Origin: JANPLN01 sp043757265
GTDB taxonomy: Bacteria; Bdellovibrionota; Bdellovibrionia; Bdellovibrionales; JAGQZY01
Direction: 5' to 3'
Assembly: GCA_043757265.1 (NCBI GenBank)
Contig: JAYUQP010000064.1
Coordinates: forward strand, 1-29,304
DNA length: 29,304 nt
In this document: one piece after another, positions 7,183-16,297 of the stretch
Position numbering within the stretch: the stretch's first letter is position 1
How the letters are laid out: every line of letters begins with the position of its first letter
Position numbers and translations under genes: made by a program
Notes under the pieces: generated by a model
The model's database searches: none
Told to the model about the DNA's origin: nothing
The model's input: the letters and a program-made list of their open reading frames with translations, nothing else

Positions 7183-8538
7183 TTGCTGATTAGAATAAGA
7201 ATCTTTATGGTTTTAGGTATTGCTCTCTTTTGTGCGAGATCGTCATCTGCGGTCTCGTTTGAACCATATTTTGACTTGTCCCTTTTGGGAGATCTTTACG
7301 CTACCGATAGTTCCAGCGATCTCAACAACGTTCAGCTCCACGGCCGTTTTAAACTACTCAGTCAAAAAGAAACTTCGAAAGTTTACTTGGATTTAGGCGC
7401 TGGCGGACTTGCGGGCAAGAGAGTTGAAAACTACGTTATTGTGCCGCAGGCCTATATCACTTTTAACCCGAGCGAACGTTTTGAATACAGCTTTGGTCGA
7501 ATGATCAAAAACTTTTCGCAGCTTGATACTTATTGGATGATGGGCGATTTTCAGCCGCTGTTTCGATGGGATGCCGCGCGTCCCGAAATGCAAGGCTTAG
7601 CTGGAGCTTTTGCTACTTACAAAGTCACTCCGCATGTGCATTTAGATCTGTTTGGAAGTTTTTTATTTCTACCAACTCAAGGTCCATCATTTAGCATTGT
7701 TGATGGAAAGCTCACTTCCGGAAACCCTTGGTTTTCTCGCCCGGTAGATATTTTGGCGCTTTCGGGCACAGCATTTGATCTCAACTACACAGTGAATACT
7801 CCAGACATCGCCGACATTGTTTTTCGTCCAGCGGTGGGTGCATCTCTTTTTCTCGAGTCCGAAGGAGAAAGTCTTTGGATGCGGACGGGCTATTTTTTAA
7901 AACAACGAAATGAGCTTGTGACTCCGTTTGATGGAGTCTTGCTGCTTCCACCAACGAACTCGGGCGACATCAAAGTTTCTCCACAAGTGGCGCAACATAA
8001 AGTTGCTACTTTTGACATCGGTTATAAGGGGAGTCGCTGGGGACTAACGCTTTCAGGATTGTATGAAAATGATGTCGAGTTCGATATCAAATCTCAATAT
8101 TATCCCGATTACTCTGATCAGTATAAGGTTGGGTTGAATACGTTTTTACAGATAAGCTCATTTCATTCGGTAGAATTTGGCGCTCTCAAAACTTTTAAAA
8201 ACAAAGTGTCTCCGCAAGGCCCGGGAGTAAGCCAACTGGATGTTTTTTCGTTCCGAAACCAATATGATGATGCTGTGGATTTTAGACTCACATCTGTATT
8301 TTTTCCGAGAGAACAGGGATTTTTATTCAAATCAAAGGCACGTGTCGCTTACGATTACCAAGCGGAGACGACTCTGATTTCGTGGGAGCTAATTTATTCA
8401 CCGCTCGAGGCCTTAAATGTTTTTGCACGCATGGATATCTTCGGCGGTGAACGTCCCAGCAATGAGCCCTACAATAATCTTCTGGTAAACTATCTCGATA
8501 AAGACCGTTTTCAAGCGGGGGTGAAATATGTTTTCTAG
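7183..8538 (+). CDS. Predicted outer-membrane beta-barrel protein
   Basis: The frame is open from 7093, but the best start is TTG 7183: a perfect GGAGG (7171-7175) sits seven bases upstream and the product then begins with a classical signal peptide (basic LIRIRIF, hydrophobic core, cleavage after about SSSAVS). ATG 7207 is a weaker alternative. The remaining protein of about 430 residues is made of alternating hydrophobic/aromatic strands and ends in GVKYVF; a terminal Phe is the BAM recognition mark of outer-membrane barrels. I cannot place it in a named porin family. Its last codons overlap the following lipoprotein gene by 11 bp, so the two are probably made together and may form one outer-membrane complex. 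Confidence 0.75.
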   Translation: MLIRIRIFMVLGIALFCARSSSAVSFEPYFDLSLLGDLYATDSSSDLNNVQLHGRFKLLSQKETSKVYLDLGAGGLAGKRVENYVIVPQAYITFNPSERFEYSFGRMIKNFSQLDTYWMMGDFQPLFRWDAARPEMQGLAGAFATYKVTPHVHLDLFGSFLFLPTQGPSFSIVDGKLTSGNPWFSRPVDILALSGTAFDLNYTVNTPDIADIVFRPAVGASLFLESEGESLWMRTGYFLKQRNELVTPFDGVLLLPPTNSGDIKVSPQVAQHKVATFDIGYKGSRWGLTLSGLYENDVEFDIKSQYYPDYSDQYKVGLNTFLQISSFHSVEFGALKTFKNKVSPQGPGVSQLDVFSFRNQYDDAVDFRLTSVFFPREQGFLFKSKARVAYDYQAETTLISWELIYSPLEALNVFARMDIFGGERPSNEPYNNLLVNYLDKDRFQAGVKYVF

Positions 8539-11368
8539 ACATTGGATTGTTCTAGGGGCGGTTCTCATAGTGACTACCTCGTGCTCATATTTTTTTAAGG
8601 ATGAGCCAAAAAAATCGAATATTTATGATTTGAGCTTCAGTGAAAAATCAGGAGTTTCTTGCGTTAAGAATAACGGCAAGCTCTTGCGTGAGTATTTTAA
8701 TTTTCAGCGCGATGATCAAGAAATGGCCACCGAACTTGGAAAAATGAAGACGTGTTTAAAGGATGCTGTAAAGCTGTTTGTCGAACACACTCAAGGCGCT
8801 AAGAAAGATTCCTATTCGCCACAAGAAATCCACGACTTCTTAACTTTAGCATTTGATTCCTATGAGTACTCAATTGAGTTCATGCTAGAAGCTTTTTTAT
8901 TAAAGCAGTCTTTTCTTGGAGGAGATGCCGACAGCGTCACCAAAACCGACGTACGAAAACTGATGCTTTATATTGATTTTATCTACGATGGGCTTATCAC
9001 TCTGACACCAGACCGAAAGAGACTATTTTCGAAAAAACAAGACGTAGATCTTTTAGACTTTGAGGCATCGGCAGCACGGTTTAGAAGAGTTGTTGCCGGC
9101 TTTCAAAATCTTCCGCGTAAATCGTCGGGAAATTTGGATTACAATGGGCTCGTTCGTTTGGTGAAGTATTTTTTGAGCGACGATGTTGATGTGAATCATT
9201 GGAATAAAACTTTCGAAATTGTGAATTCCTTGCAGGCGCTGTTAACGTTAGGGCAAGAGGGCACTGTCGATATTCAAAAGTTGCCTGATGCCTTGAATAA
9301 CCTGTCCTATCTTTATTTGGGATATATGCAATTCCACAAGTTCATAGCAGATGATGAGCAAGTTTTTAAAAAAGATTTATCAACTATATTTACATTTCCC
9401 GGCCTCGTAGCCCGCCTCACTAAACACCCCAATGTGTTTACCAATGACAAAGTGAGCGCTCTTATCAAGACACAAGATAAAATACTCATAGGGATGAGAA
9501 ATGCGCTTCAGCAAGCGCCTTCACAAAAAATACCACTCCGTTACATTCAGGATTTTATTGTAACTTTAGAAAGAACCGGATGTTTTAAAGACGAAAAAAC
9601 CGGAGAAGACAATGGATTGAAGGCAAACACACTTCGCCAGATGGTGCCTCAATTATTCGGTCGTTGGTTGACTACGCAGGAATGCCGTGGAGCTTGTGAT
9701 CTGCAGTTTATGAGTGTTGAAAATATCGATGTGCTTCGCGGTTTCATTTCTGGTTGGCAGGAACGGCAACAGTGGATTAATGAAAACGCACAAAGTTTCA
9801 GTGGACCGAAGAGCACCTTTGTTGACTCACAATACAGACAACGAACTCGTCGCAGCAACGTGGTAGACAATTTGCTTCGTGTTTTATCGAGAGTCGGCCA
9901 TGTTCATTGGGACAAATACGTGGTGATTGGCGAATCGAATGTGAATTATAAAGATCTCGTAATTTTCAATAGTATTTACACTCTCGCCGAACTTTTCGTG
10001 CGTCCTTTCAATAGCAATGGACAAAAAAGTAATTTGGTCGATTACTATTTAAATCCCCAACAGGCTCAGGAGTTTTATCAATGGTTGAGGCCGCTTGCTT
10101 TGGATTTAAAGCTTGGCGATCCACGAAGCAGAAGTTCGGGAAAAATGGCCTTGATGGAGATTAATTTATTTGGCTCGCACTCCAACGAACCACAAAAGCT
10201 CAACTTTGCCGAAGCTGTTGAGTACTTTGAGATCGCAATTTCTACTGGTCTCAAGTCCGATAACATTATGCAAAATCATTTCAAAGAGTGTCGAAATCCA
10301 ACTCCTCCAGTCGATGTTTTTGGATACTATCGATTCGACGCACTATGTGCGCGCAATTCTTTTGCTGAGCAGCACGAAGACGTCATGCTTTTTTCGCTCC
10401 CGAAACTTATTAAATACTTGGCCTCTCACCCGCGCGCAGATCGAGAATTGTATCTCAACCTTCTTGAAAAAGCGGGGCGCCAGGGGTTGATTGTAAACGA
10501 ACCTTTTGAGACCGATGCTTTTCGTATGATGGGCTCGATCAGTCAATACGCTGAGAGCTTGTTTCTGCGTTTTGACAAAGACGAAAACGATATACTTACA
10601 GTCGACGAGTTCAACGTGGGACTTAGACATATAGTGCCTAACATTCGTGAAACAATAAAAGCGGGCCTTCCCGAAAGTGAGGCCAAAACCCTGTATTCGT
10701 GGTTCCCGAACTTTGAAGAAAATTTAATACAGTACATTTTTCTAAAAAAATCAGTTCCATCGCTTTTAACAGCGCAAACCGATGCGGGCAAGGGTGTAGG
10801 ACTTGCAGAAATCGCCGCGTTTAAAAAACAAACGGAATGGTTTCCTGGTCAGCTGCAGAGGTTAGAAGCGACTCGAGAAGATGTCTTGCTAGTCATTAGC
10901 GCCTTGTCAGCTTTTACACGTTCCAATCGCCTTAAGTCGTACAATAGATTATTTTTCGAACAGGAGCTAGTTTTTGAAAAAGGTTTGATGGGGTTGCCTG
11001 CAAATGATCCTGATAAAAAGCTTATCCTCGACGAGTTGAGCCGTCTTTCCCAATGTAGTGAATACGTCGAGCCACAATTGCAACAATGGATACTTGAGAA
11101 TCAAGACCAATTTTGGAACGATGTCTTGAAAACTAATGTTAACTCTTCAGAGTGGAACTTTTTTGGCTGGAAGCCATTCGATCAAGATATGGAGATCGCC
11201 GATGCTACTAATCGACCACAGATGGCCAGCTCTGCCGGGTGGCAGTCGAAAGTGACTAAGAAATTTGTCGAGCTTTTGTTCAACGAACCAACTCTTGGAC
11301 CACTGTGTTCTCTTCCTTACTACGAGGGCGTCCACCGAATCAGCGATACTCAAGGCGTTCCTAATTAG
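8528..11368 (+). CDS. Large predicted lipoprotein with an EF-hand-like calcium site
   Basis: The protein is 946 aa. The start MFSRHWIVLGAVLIVTTSC is a lipoprotein signal with Cys19 as the lipid-anchored residue; the lipobox is a weak form and Ser at +2 suggests the outer membrane. The body is mostly helical. Residues 683-694 (D.D.N...T..E within FDKDENDILTVDEF) fit an EF-hand loop, with Asp instead of Gly at position 6. Other stretches look like worn EF-hand pairs (near 195-215 and 237-255), so it may be a multi-EF-hand scaffold. No enzyme motif is seen. GGGGGTG lies just upstream of the start inside the barrel gene, and the 11-bp overlap suggests coupled translation. I do not recognise the family. 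Confidence 0.75.
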   Translation: MFSRHWIVLGAVLIVTTSCSYFFKDEPKKSNIYDLSFSEKSGVSCVKNNGKLLREYFNFQRDDQEMATELGKMKTCLKDAVKLFVEHTQGAKKDSYSPQEIHDFLTLAFDSYEYSIEFMLEAFLLKQSFLGGDADSVTKTDVRKLMLYIDFIYDGLITLTPDRKRLFSKKQDVDLLDFEASAARFRRVVAGFQNLPRKSSGNLDYNGLVRLVKYFLSDDVDVNHWNKTFEIVNSLQALLTLGQEGTVDIQKLPDALNNLSYLYLGYMQFHKFIADDEQVFKKDLSTIFTFPGLVARLTKHPNVFTNDKVSALIKTQDKILIGMRNALQQAPSQKIPLRYIQDFIVTLERTGCFKDEKTGEDNGLKANTLRQMVPQLFGRWLTTQECRGACDLQFMSVENIDVLRGFISGWQERQQWINENAQSFSGPKSTFVDSQYRQRTRRSNVVDNLLRVLSRVGHVHWDKYVVIGESNVNYKDLVIFNSIYTLAELFVRPFNSNGQKSNLVDYYLNPQQAQEFYQWLRPLALDLKLGDPRSRSSGKMALMEINLFGSHSNEPQKLNFAEAVEYFEIAISTGLKSDNIMQNHFKECRNPTPPVDVFGYYRFDALCARNSFAEQHEDVMLFSLPKLIKYLASHPRADRELYLNLLEKAGRQGLIVNEPFETDAFRMMGSISQYAESLFLRFDKDENDILTVDEFNVGLRHIVPNIRETIKAGLPESEAKTLYSWFPNFEENLIQYIFLKKSVPSLLTAQTDAGKGVGLAEIAAFKKQTEWFPGQLQRLEATREDVLLVISALSAFTRSNRLKSYNRLFFEQELVFEKGLMGLPANDPDKKLILDELSRLSQCSEYVEPQLQQWILENQDQFWNDVLKTNVNSSEWNFFGWKPFDQDMEIADATNRPQMASSAGWQSKVTKKFVELLFNEPTLGPLCSLPYYEGVHRISDTQGVPN

Positions 11369-11371
11369 TAT

Positions 11372-11400
11372 TTGAGACTTTAGGGACGTGCTGCTAAAGT
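11372..11400 (+). promoter_or_regulatory. Predicted mutA promoter
   Basis: TTGAGA (11372-11377), 17-bp spacer, TAAAGT (11395-11400). If used, transcription would start about two bases before the mutA ATG, giving a nearly leaderless message. An 8-bp inverted repeat overlaps both elements. Confidence 0.4.
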
Positions 11401-11401
11401 C
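11376..11401. promoter_or_regulatory. 8-bp inverted repeat over the mutA promoter
   Basis: GACTTTAG (11376-11383) and CTAAAGTC (11394-11401) are exact reverse complements around a 10-bp centre. The 26-bp site has the size of a dimeric-repressor operator. It could instead be an RNA hairpin ending the upstream lipoprotein transcript, but no U-tract follows. Confidence 0.5.
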
Positions 11402-11408
11402 GAGCCAT

Positions 11409-13151
11409 ATGTGGCAGTTTGATCAACAATTATGGGAAAAAGAAATCCTGTCTTCGTTAAAAAAAACGGATCTCCCACGTTTTGGCAAAAAAATTTTTGG
11501 AAACGAAACAATAAATCCTTTTGCTATTGGCTCTTCCGCAGAACCATTTCAGATCAACGGGCGAAGCAAATTTCTAGCCGTACAAAATTATGAAGAACTC
11601 GTATCTCGAGGTATGAGCGAATGGGTTCATCACGAGGATGTGGGCTTTCGTTTTCGCGAACTTTTAGATATCAACATCGACGAGAGTTTGCGCGGCAAAA
11701 CTCTATTCCTATCTCAGCCGTTTCCGTTTTTAACATCTGAGGAGCAAAGTGCAAAAATTGGACAGCTCGTGCAACATGGCCATCAGCTCAACCTGGGCTG
11801 GAGCCCACTGTCTTTTGGTCTGACGCGAGGGGAAATTCTCAAAAAACCATTTGCCAACTGGGATAAGATATTTCGTTCATCAGCGCTAGAATCACAGAAC
11901 GTCGTGTGGTTTTACTTGAGCTCGGCGCCTTACCAGTGGGCGGGTGCCGAGGCCCACGTTGAATTGGGTGTTATGTTGTCTCTGGCATATGCTACAATTC
12001 GCGAGCTTGAAGCAGCGGGCATAGCTCCTGCCCAAGCGTTGTCGCGATTTTCATTCGGACTTGCTTTGGGCACTGATATATTAATTGAAACTTCAAAAAT
12101 AGCCGCCCTTAGGATTTTATGGCAAAGGCTGAGCGAAGTTTTAGGTGAAGACATGGTTCTCACCAACGAAATATATACGCTTCCGTCGCTGCGCTTTTTT
12201 TCGGGCCGCGACACGCAAAACAATCTATTACGTATCACTCTGATGGCACTCTCGGCCGCTTTAGGTGGAGCCCAGGGGTTTAAGTGCATACCTTACGATG
12301 CTCTTAGCCGAAAAAAATCACCCGATGCCTTACGCTTGTCGACAAATATCCCGTTGATTTTAAAACAAGAAGGTTTTGTATCAGGCGTGCAAAACATGTT
12401 GGATGGTGCTTTGCTATTTGAAAACACAACGGAGAGCATCTGCGAAAAGTCGTGGATGTTTTTTCAGGAAATTGAAAAAAAGGGTGGTCTGTTTGAGGCT
12501 GTTCGCTCGGGCTGGTTACAAACGGAACTAAAACGCCAGGAAGAGTTTTCAAAAAATCAACTTTGCTATTTTCAAAAAGAAATTGTTGGCGTCAACAAGT
12601 ACGTTGTTTCGCAAATCGCTGATGGTCCCATGGATGCCGCCGTCGATGTAAATTCAGTATTGCGTTTGGGTGACATCATCGACCCCTTATTTTTAACGAA
12701 GTCACCAGATGATTACCTTACGGTAGAGCCGCTCGTAGTAAATTCTGTCTGTTACGATTGGGATGTTGTGCAAATTCGCAGTGATCGGTATCGCCAAAAA
12801 ACGGGGATTGGTCCCCGGGTAAAGGTGGTAAAGGGCGGCGGACCTGTGTGTGAGAAAAAAATGCTTTGGCTTGCCCAATTATTCTCGGTTGCGGGATTTA
12901 ATTTAGAGGTTGTCTCAGGAGACCCCTCTTCATGGCCACCAATGGCGGAAGAGAAACTCATCATTTTGGTTCCGAGCCATGAAGAAATGGAAGAGAGCTG
13001 GGTGCCGCAACTCCGTCAACTATCGCGCGCACGACTGTGGTCGTTTCATACAGCCAAGGACTTGTCTAAAATAGATAAGTTTTTGCAAACAGATGTGAAT
13101 GTTCTTGAGATCATCAAAGAGATGCAGAGTCTTGTGCTGGAGGGAGTATGA
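11409..13151 (+). CDS. mutA: Methylmalonyl-CoA mutase small (beta) subunit
   Basis: This is the non-catalytic partner of the heterodimeric adenosylcobalamin mutase that interconverts succinyl-CoA and (R)-methylmalonyl-CoA. The 580-aa product has the mutase barrel (for example GAEAHVELGVMLSLAYATIRELEAAG in two blocks near 184-210, and GGAQGFKCIPYDALS near 285-300), while the C-terminal flavodoxin-like domain (about 465-575) lacks the cobalamin-binding DxHxxG, as expected for the small subunit. The frame extends up to a GTG at 11388, but that lies inside the promoter and the inverted repeat; ATG 11409 gives a normal N terminus. It overlaps mutB in ATGA (13148-13151), which fixes 1:1 co-translation. 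Confidence 0.93.
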   Translation: MWQFDQQLWEKEILSSLKKTDLPRFGKKIFGNETINPFAIGSSAEPFQINGRSKFLAVQNYEELVSRGMSEWVHHEDVGFRFRELLDINIDESLRGKTLFLSQPFPFLTSEEQSAKIGQLVQHGHQLNLGWSPLSFGLTRGEILKKPFANWDKIFRSSALESQNVVWFYLSSAPYQWAGAEAHVELGVMLSLAYATIRELEAAGIAPAQALSRFSFGLALGTDILIETSKIAALRILWQRLSEVLGEDMVLTNEIYTLPSLRFFSGRDTQNNLLRITLMALSAALGGAQGFKCIPYDALSRKKSPDALRLSTNIPLILKQEGFVSGVQNMLDGALLFENTTESICEKSWMFFQEIEKKGGLFEAVRSGWLQTELKRQEEFSKNQLCYFQKEIVGVNKYVVSQIADGPMDAAVDVNSVLRLGDIIDPLFLTKSPDDYLTVEPLVVNSVCYDWDVVQIRSDRYRQKTGIGPRVKVVKGGGPVCEKKMLWLAQLFSVAGFNLEVVSGDPSSWPPMAEEKLIILVPSHEEMEESWVPQLRQLSRARLWSFHTAKDLSKIDKFLQTDVNVLEIIKEMQSLVLEGV

Positions 13152-15274
13152 GTTCTATCGACATCACCCAGATTCCTTGGGCGCGACCGCAGAAAAAGCA
13201 CAGCCCATCTCCGCAGGAAGTGCGGACAACCCCCGAAGGTTTTGCGATTTTTGATCGTTATCAAGCAAAAGACATCGAGGGCTTAGATTTTGTAAATTCG
13301 TATCCAGGCTTGCCTCCATTTGCGAAGGGTCCGTATCCGACAATGTATCTGTCCAATCCATGGACTATTCGACAGTACGCAGGCTTCTCCACAGCCGAAG
13401 AAAGTAATGCTTTTTACCGGCGTAACTTAGCAGCTGGACAAAAAGGTCTTTCGATTGCCTTTGATCTCGCAACTCACCGTGGGTATGACTCCGATCATCC
13501 GCGGGTGCTCGGCGATGTGGGAATGGCGGGCGTAGCTGTAGACTCGATACTTGATATGCAGGTTTTGTTTCGCGATATTCCATTGGATCAGATGAGTGTG
13601 TCGATGACCATGAATGGAGCTGTACTGCCAATATTAGCCCTTTATATCGCCGCAGCCGGCGAGCAGGGGGTTTCGCCCGAGGCGCTCACTGGCACAATAC
13701 AAAACGATATTCTCAAAGAGTTCATGGTGCGGAATACCTACATCTATCCACCGCGTTCTTCGATGCGAATTATCGCGGATATTTTTAAGTACACTTCACA
13801 AAAGATGCCGAAATTTAACAGCATCAGTATTTCAGGTTACCATATGCATGAGGCTGGAGCCTCTGCAGATTTAGAGCTCGCGTACACGTTGGCTGACGGA
13901 ATGGAATACGTAAAAACGGGAATGACGGCTGGCTTAAAGATCGATGACTTCGCTCCACGGGTTTCTTTTTTTTGGGCGATTGGCATGAATTTTTTTATGG
14001 AAATTGCAAAGCTCCGTGCGGGGCGCATCCTGTGGGCAGAATTGATGCAGACATTCTCGCCGAAAAATCCGAAGTCGTTGTCGCTGCGTGCTCACTGTCA
14101 AACGTCTGGTTGGAGTTTAACAGCTCAAGATGTTTACAATAATTTAGCACGAACTTGCTTAGAGGCCACTGCGTCGGTGATTGGGCAGACCCAATCATTA
14201 CATACAAATTCATTTGATGAGGCTCTTGCTCTTCCTACTGACTTTAGTGCGCGTTTGGCGCGAAATACCCAGCTGCTGTTGCAAAAAGAATCTGGATTAA
14301 CAGAGGTTGTGGATCTATTTGGCGGAAGTTATTTTGTCGAAAAGCTGACGGGTGACTTGATCAAACGCACTCGCGAACACCTTCGTGAAATTGAAGAGTG
14401 CGGAGGCATGGCGCGCGCCATTGAGCAGGGACTTCCTAAGATGCGCATCGAAGAATCTGCGGCGCGCACGCAGGCCCGCATCGATTCAGGCGGGCAAGCA
14501 CTTATCGGCGTAAATCGTTTTAAAAATCCTGACAAAGAACAAATTGATGTTTTGAAGGTGGACAACAGCAAAGTTCGCGAGCAGCAAATTCAGCGTCTAA
14601 AGGAACTACGAGCAAATCGCGATGAGCTCCGCTTGCAAGAAACACTTCAAGCTTTGACTGAAAGTTGTCAGAACGAAAAAGGCAATTTGCTGGAATTGGC
14701 TGTGGAAGCTGTGCGCGCCCGCGCCACCGTGGGTGAAATCAGCGAAGCTCTCGAAAAAGTCTTTGGCCGTCATCGGGCTGTAATCCGCTTTTCGAGCGGA
14801 GTGTATGGAGCAGAAATGTCTAAAAGCAAACAGGATGTGGAAGTTTTAAGAAGCAAAGTCGACGTTCTGAGAAAAAAGATGGGACGGGCTCCCCGGTTGT
14901 TGATTGCAAAGATGGGACAAGACGGGCACGACCGTGGGCAAAAAGTAATAGCTACGGCTTTTTCTGACTTTGGTTTCGACGTTGATATCGGACCCCTTTT
15001 TCAAACACCAAGAGAGGTGGCAAAACAAGCCATCGAGAATGACGTACATATTGTTGGAGTGAGTAGTTTAGCGGCGGGCCACTTAAGCTTGGTCCCAGAA
15101 CTTCAAAAAGAATTGAAAAGTTTGGGTCGCACAGATTTGCTCATCGTCGTCGGCGGGGTAATTCCGCCATCCGATTACGAGGCTCTGTACAACATGGGTG
15201 TTCACGAAATTTTCGGCCCCGGAACTGTGCTGACCACAGCCGCTCAAAAATTATTAGAAAGACTCGATAAATGA
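13148..15274 (+). CDS. mutB: Methylmalonyl-CoA mutase large (alpha) subunit, cobalamin-binding
   Basis: This is the catalytic subunit for the radical rearrangement of (R)-methylmalonyl-CoA and succinyl-CoA. It has the full TIM barrel (about 40-420), including SGYHMHEAG at 229-237, where Tyr231 and His232 match the substrate-contacting pair of characterised mutases, and CQTSGWSL and NSFDEALALPTDFSARLARN further on. A linker leads to the C-terminal B12 domain (about 575-700) with DGHDRG at 592-597; His594 is the lower cobalt ligand. Later GGVIPPSDY and FGPGT are typical. Length 708 aa is normal. GGAGG precedes the start. Both junctions, with mutA and with meaB, are ATGA overlaps. It probably serves propionate/odd-chain or branched amino-acid breakdown, or the reverse supply of propionyl units. 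Confidence 0.97.
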   Translation: MSSIDITQIPWARPQKKHSPSPQEVRTTPEGFAIFDRYQAKDIEGLDFVNSYPGLPPFAKGPYPTMYLSNPWTIRQYAGFSTAEESNAFYRRNLAAGQKGLSIAFDLATHRGYDSDHPRVLGDVGMAGVAVDSILDMQVLFRDIPLDQMSVSMTMNGAVLPILALYIAAAGEQGVSPEALTGTIQNDILKEFMVRNTYIYPPRSSMRIIADIFKYTSQKMPKFNSISISGYHMHEAGASADLELAYTLADGMEYVKTGMTAGLKIDDFAPRVSFFWAIGMNFFMEIAKLRAGRILWAELMQTFSPKNPKSLSLRAHCQTSGWSLTAQDVYNNLARTCLEATASVIGQTQSLHTNSFDEALALPTDFSARLARNTQLLLQKESGLTEVVDLFGGSYFVEKLTGDLIKRTREHLREIEECGGMARAIEQGLPKMRIEESAARTQARIDSGGQALIGVNRFKNPDKEQIDVLKVDNSKVREQQIQRLKELRANRDELRLQETLQALTESCQNEKGNLLELAVEAVRARATVGEISEALEKVFGRHRAVIRFSSGVYGAEMSKSKQDVEVLRSKVDVLRKKMGRAPRLLIAKMGQDGHDRGQKVIATAFSDFGFDVDIGPLFQTPREVAKQAIENDVHIVGVSSLAAGHLSLVPELQKELKSLGRTDLLIVVGGVIPPSDYEALYNMGVHEIFGPGTVLTTAAQKLLERLDK

Positions 15275-16233
15275 TCGATGTAACGGGAATTATCTCGCAA
15301 ATAAAATCTGGAAGTCGACTGGCGTTAGCACAGGCGATCACGCTTCTCGAAAGTGAACGGCGTGAAGATCAGTCCACCATTGATACTCTGGTTCGCAATC
15401 TGATTGTTGAGACAAAAAATCTATCCACGATTCGTATTGGCATCACCGGCCCTCCGGGCGCCGGTAAGAGCACGTTGATTGAAAAAATTGGTTTGGAATT
15501 TATAAAAAAAAATCACAAGGTAGCAGTGCTGGCGATTGACCCCTCAAGCGAAATCACTCGAGGGAGTGTGTTAGGGGACAAAACTAGAATGGAGGAGCTC
15601 TCGGCAAGCGACAGTGCTTTTATCAGACCTTCTCCTAGTCGCGGCCATTTAGGCGGAGTGAGTGTGGCCACGCATGATTCTATTAAAGCCTGTGAGCTTG
15701 CTGGATACGACGTGGTGCTGGTTGAGACCGTTGGCGTGGGACAATCAGAATCGCAGGTGGCAGATTTAGTAGATGTTTACACCCTGGTCGCCATTCCTGG
15801 TGCGGGCGATGAGTTGCAAGGAATTAAGCGCGGGATTTTAGAAAAAGTTGATTTTGTGCTCGTCAACAAATACGACGGCGAGAATAAAATTCCGGCACAG
15901 CTTGCCGAAAAACAATTAAAATCTTCGCTGCACATCCTTCGACAAATAGAGATCCCGGTTTTATTAACCAGTGCCATGTATGATGTGGGTGTTGTTGAGT
16001 TTTGCAAATGGGTGAGCACATTTAGCCAAACATCGTCATCACAAATCAAAAACAAACGTCATAAACAGGAATCCCTGTGGACGCGCCACTACATCGAGCA
16101 GTTCCTTCGTCGGGAGATGGAATTTAAACTTGAGACCAACAAAGGTCTTGCTGCAGACATAGTAAAGATCGAAGGCGGCCAGAAAAATTCCCGCGACGTG
16201 GCTCGCGCCTTTGTCATAGACCTACTTAAGTAG
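15271..16233 (+). CDS. meaB: MeaB-type G3E GTPase, mutase chaperone
   Basis: MeaB uses GTP hydrolysis to load intact adenosylcobalamin on methylmalonyl-CoA mutase and protect it from inactivation. The 320-aa protein shows Walker A GPPGAGKS at 60-67, DPSSEITRGS (90-99) as switch I region, ETVGVGQSE (152-160) as Walker B/switch II, and NKYD at 199-202 for guanine recognition. It overlaps mutB by 4 bp (ATGA) and closes the operon. Homologues are sometimes labelled ArgK. The last codon and stop lie in a 16-bp perfect palindrome (16220-16235). Confidence 0.95.
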   Translation: MIDVTGIISQIKSGSRLALAQAITLLESERREDQSTIDTLVRNLIVETKNLSTIRIGITGPPGAGKSTLIEKIGLEFIKKNHKVAVLAIDPSSEITRGSVLGDKTRMEELSASDSAFIRPSPSRGHLGGVSVATHDSIKACELAGYDVVLVETVGVGQSESQVADLVDVYTLVAIPGAGDELQGIKRGILEKVDFVLVNKYDGENKIPAQLAEKQLKSSLHILRQIEIPVLLTSAMYDVGVVEFCKWVSTFSQTSSSQIKNKRHKQESLWTRHYIEQFLRREMEFKLETNKGLAADIVKIEGGQKNSRDVARAFVIDLLK

Positions 16234-16235
16234 GT
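16220..16235. other. 16-bp perfect palindrome at the end of meaB
   Basis: ACCTACTTAAGTAGGT reads the same on both strands and includes the last codons and the stop of meaB. It has no loop and no U-tract, so it does not look like an ordinary terminator. A protein-binding site is possible but unproven. Confidence 0.6.
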
Positions 16236-16262
16236 GTTCACTTCCTCTCAAACGTGCTTTCA

Positions 16263-16291
16263 TTGCGTCCCTTTTGTAGGGCACATAGAAT
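16263..16291 (+). promoter_or_regulatory. Possible promoter of the LysM lipoprotein gene
   Basis: TTGCGT (16263-16268), 17-bp spacer, TAGAAT (16286-16291). The predicted start of transcription falls at or next to the ATG at 16298. There is no Shine-Dalgarno sequence, which is consistent with a leaderless message, but the -35 match is poor. Confidence 0.35.
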
Positions 16292-16297
16292 AATGAG

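Noticed and set aside
11369..11408. Cobalamin riboswitch before mutA
   Set aside because: Only 40 bp are available; there is no room for the element.
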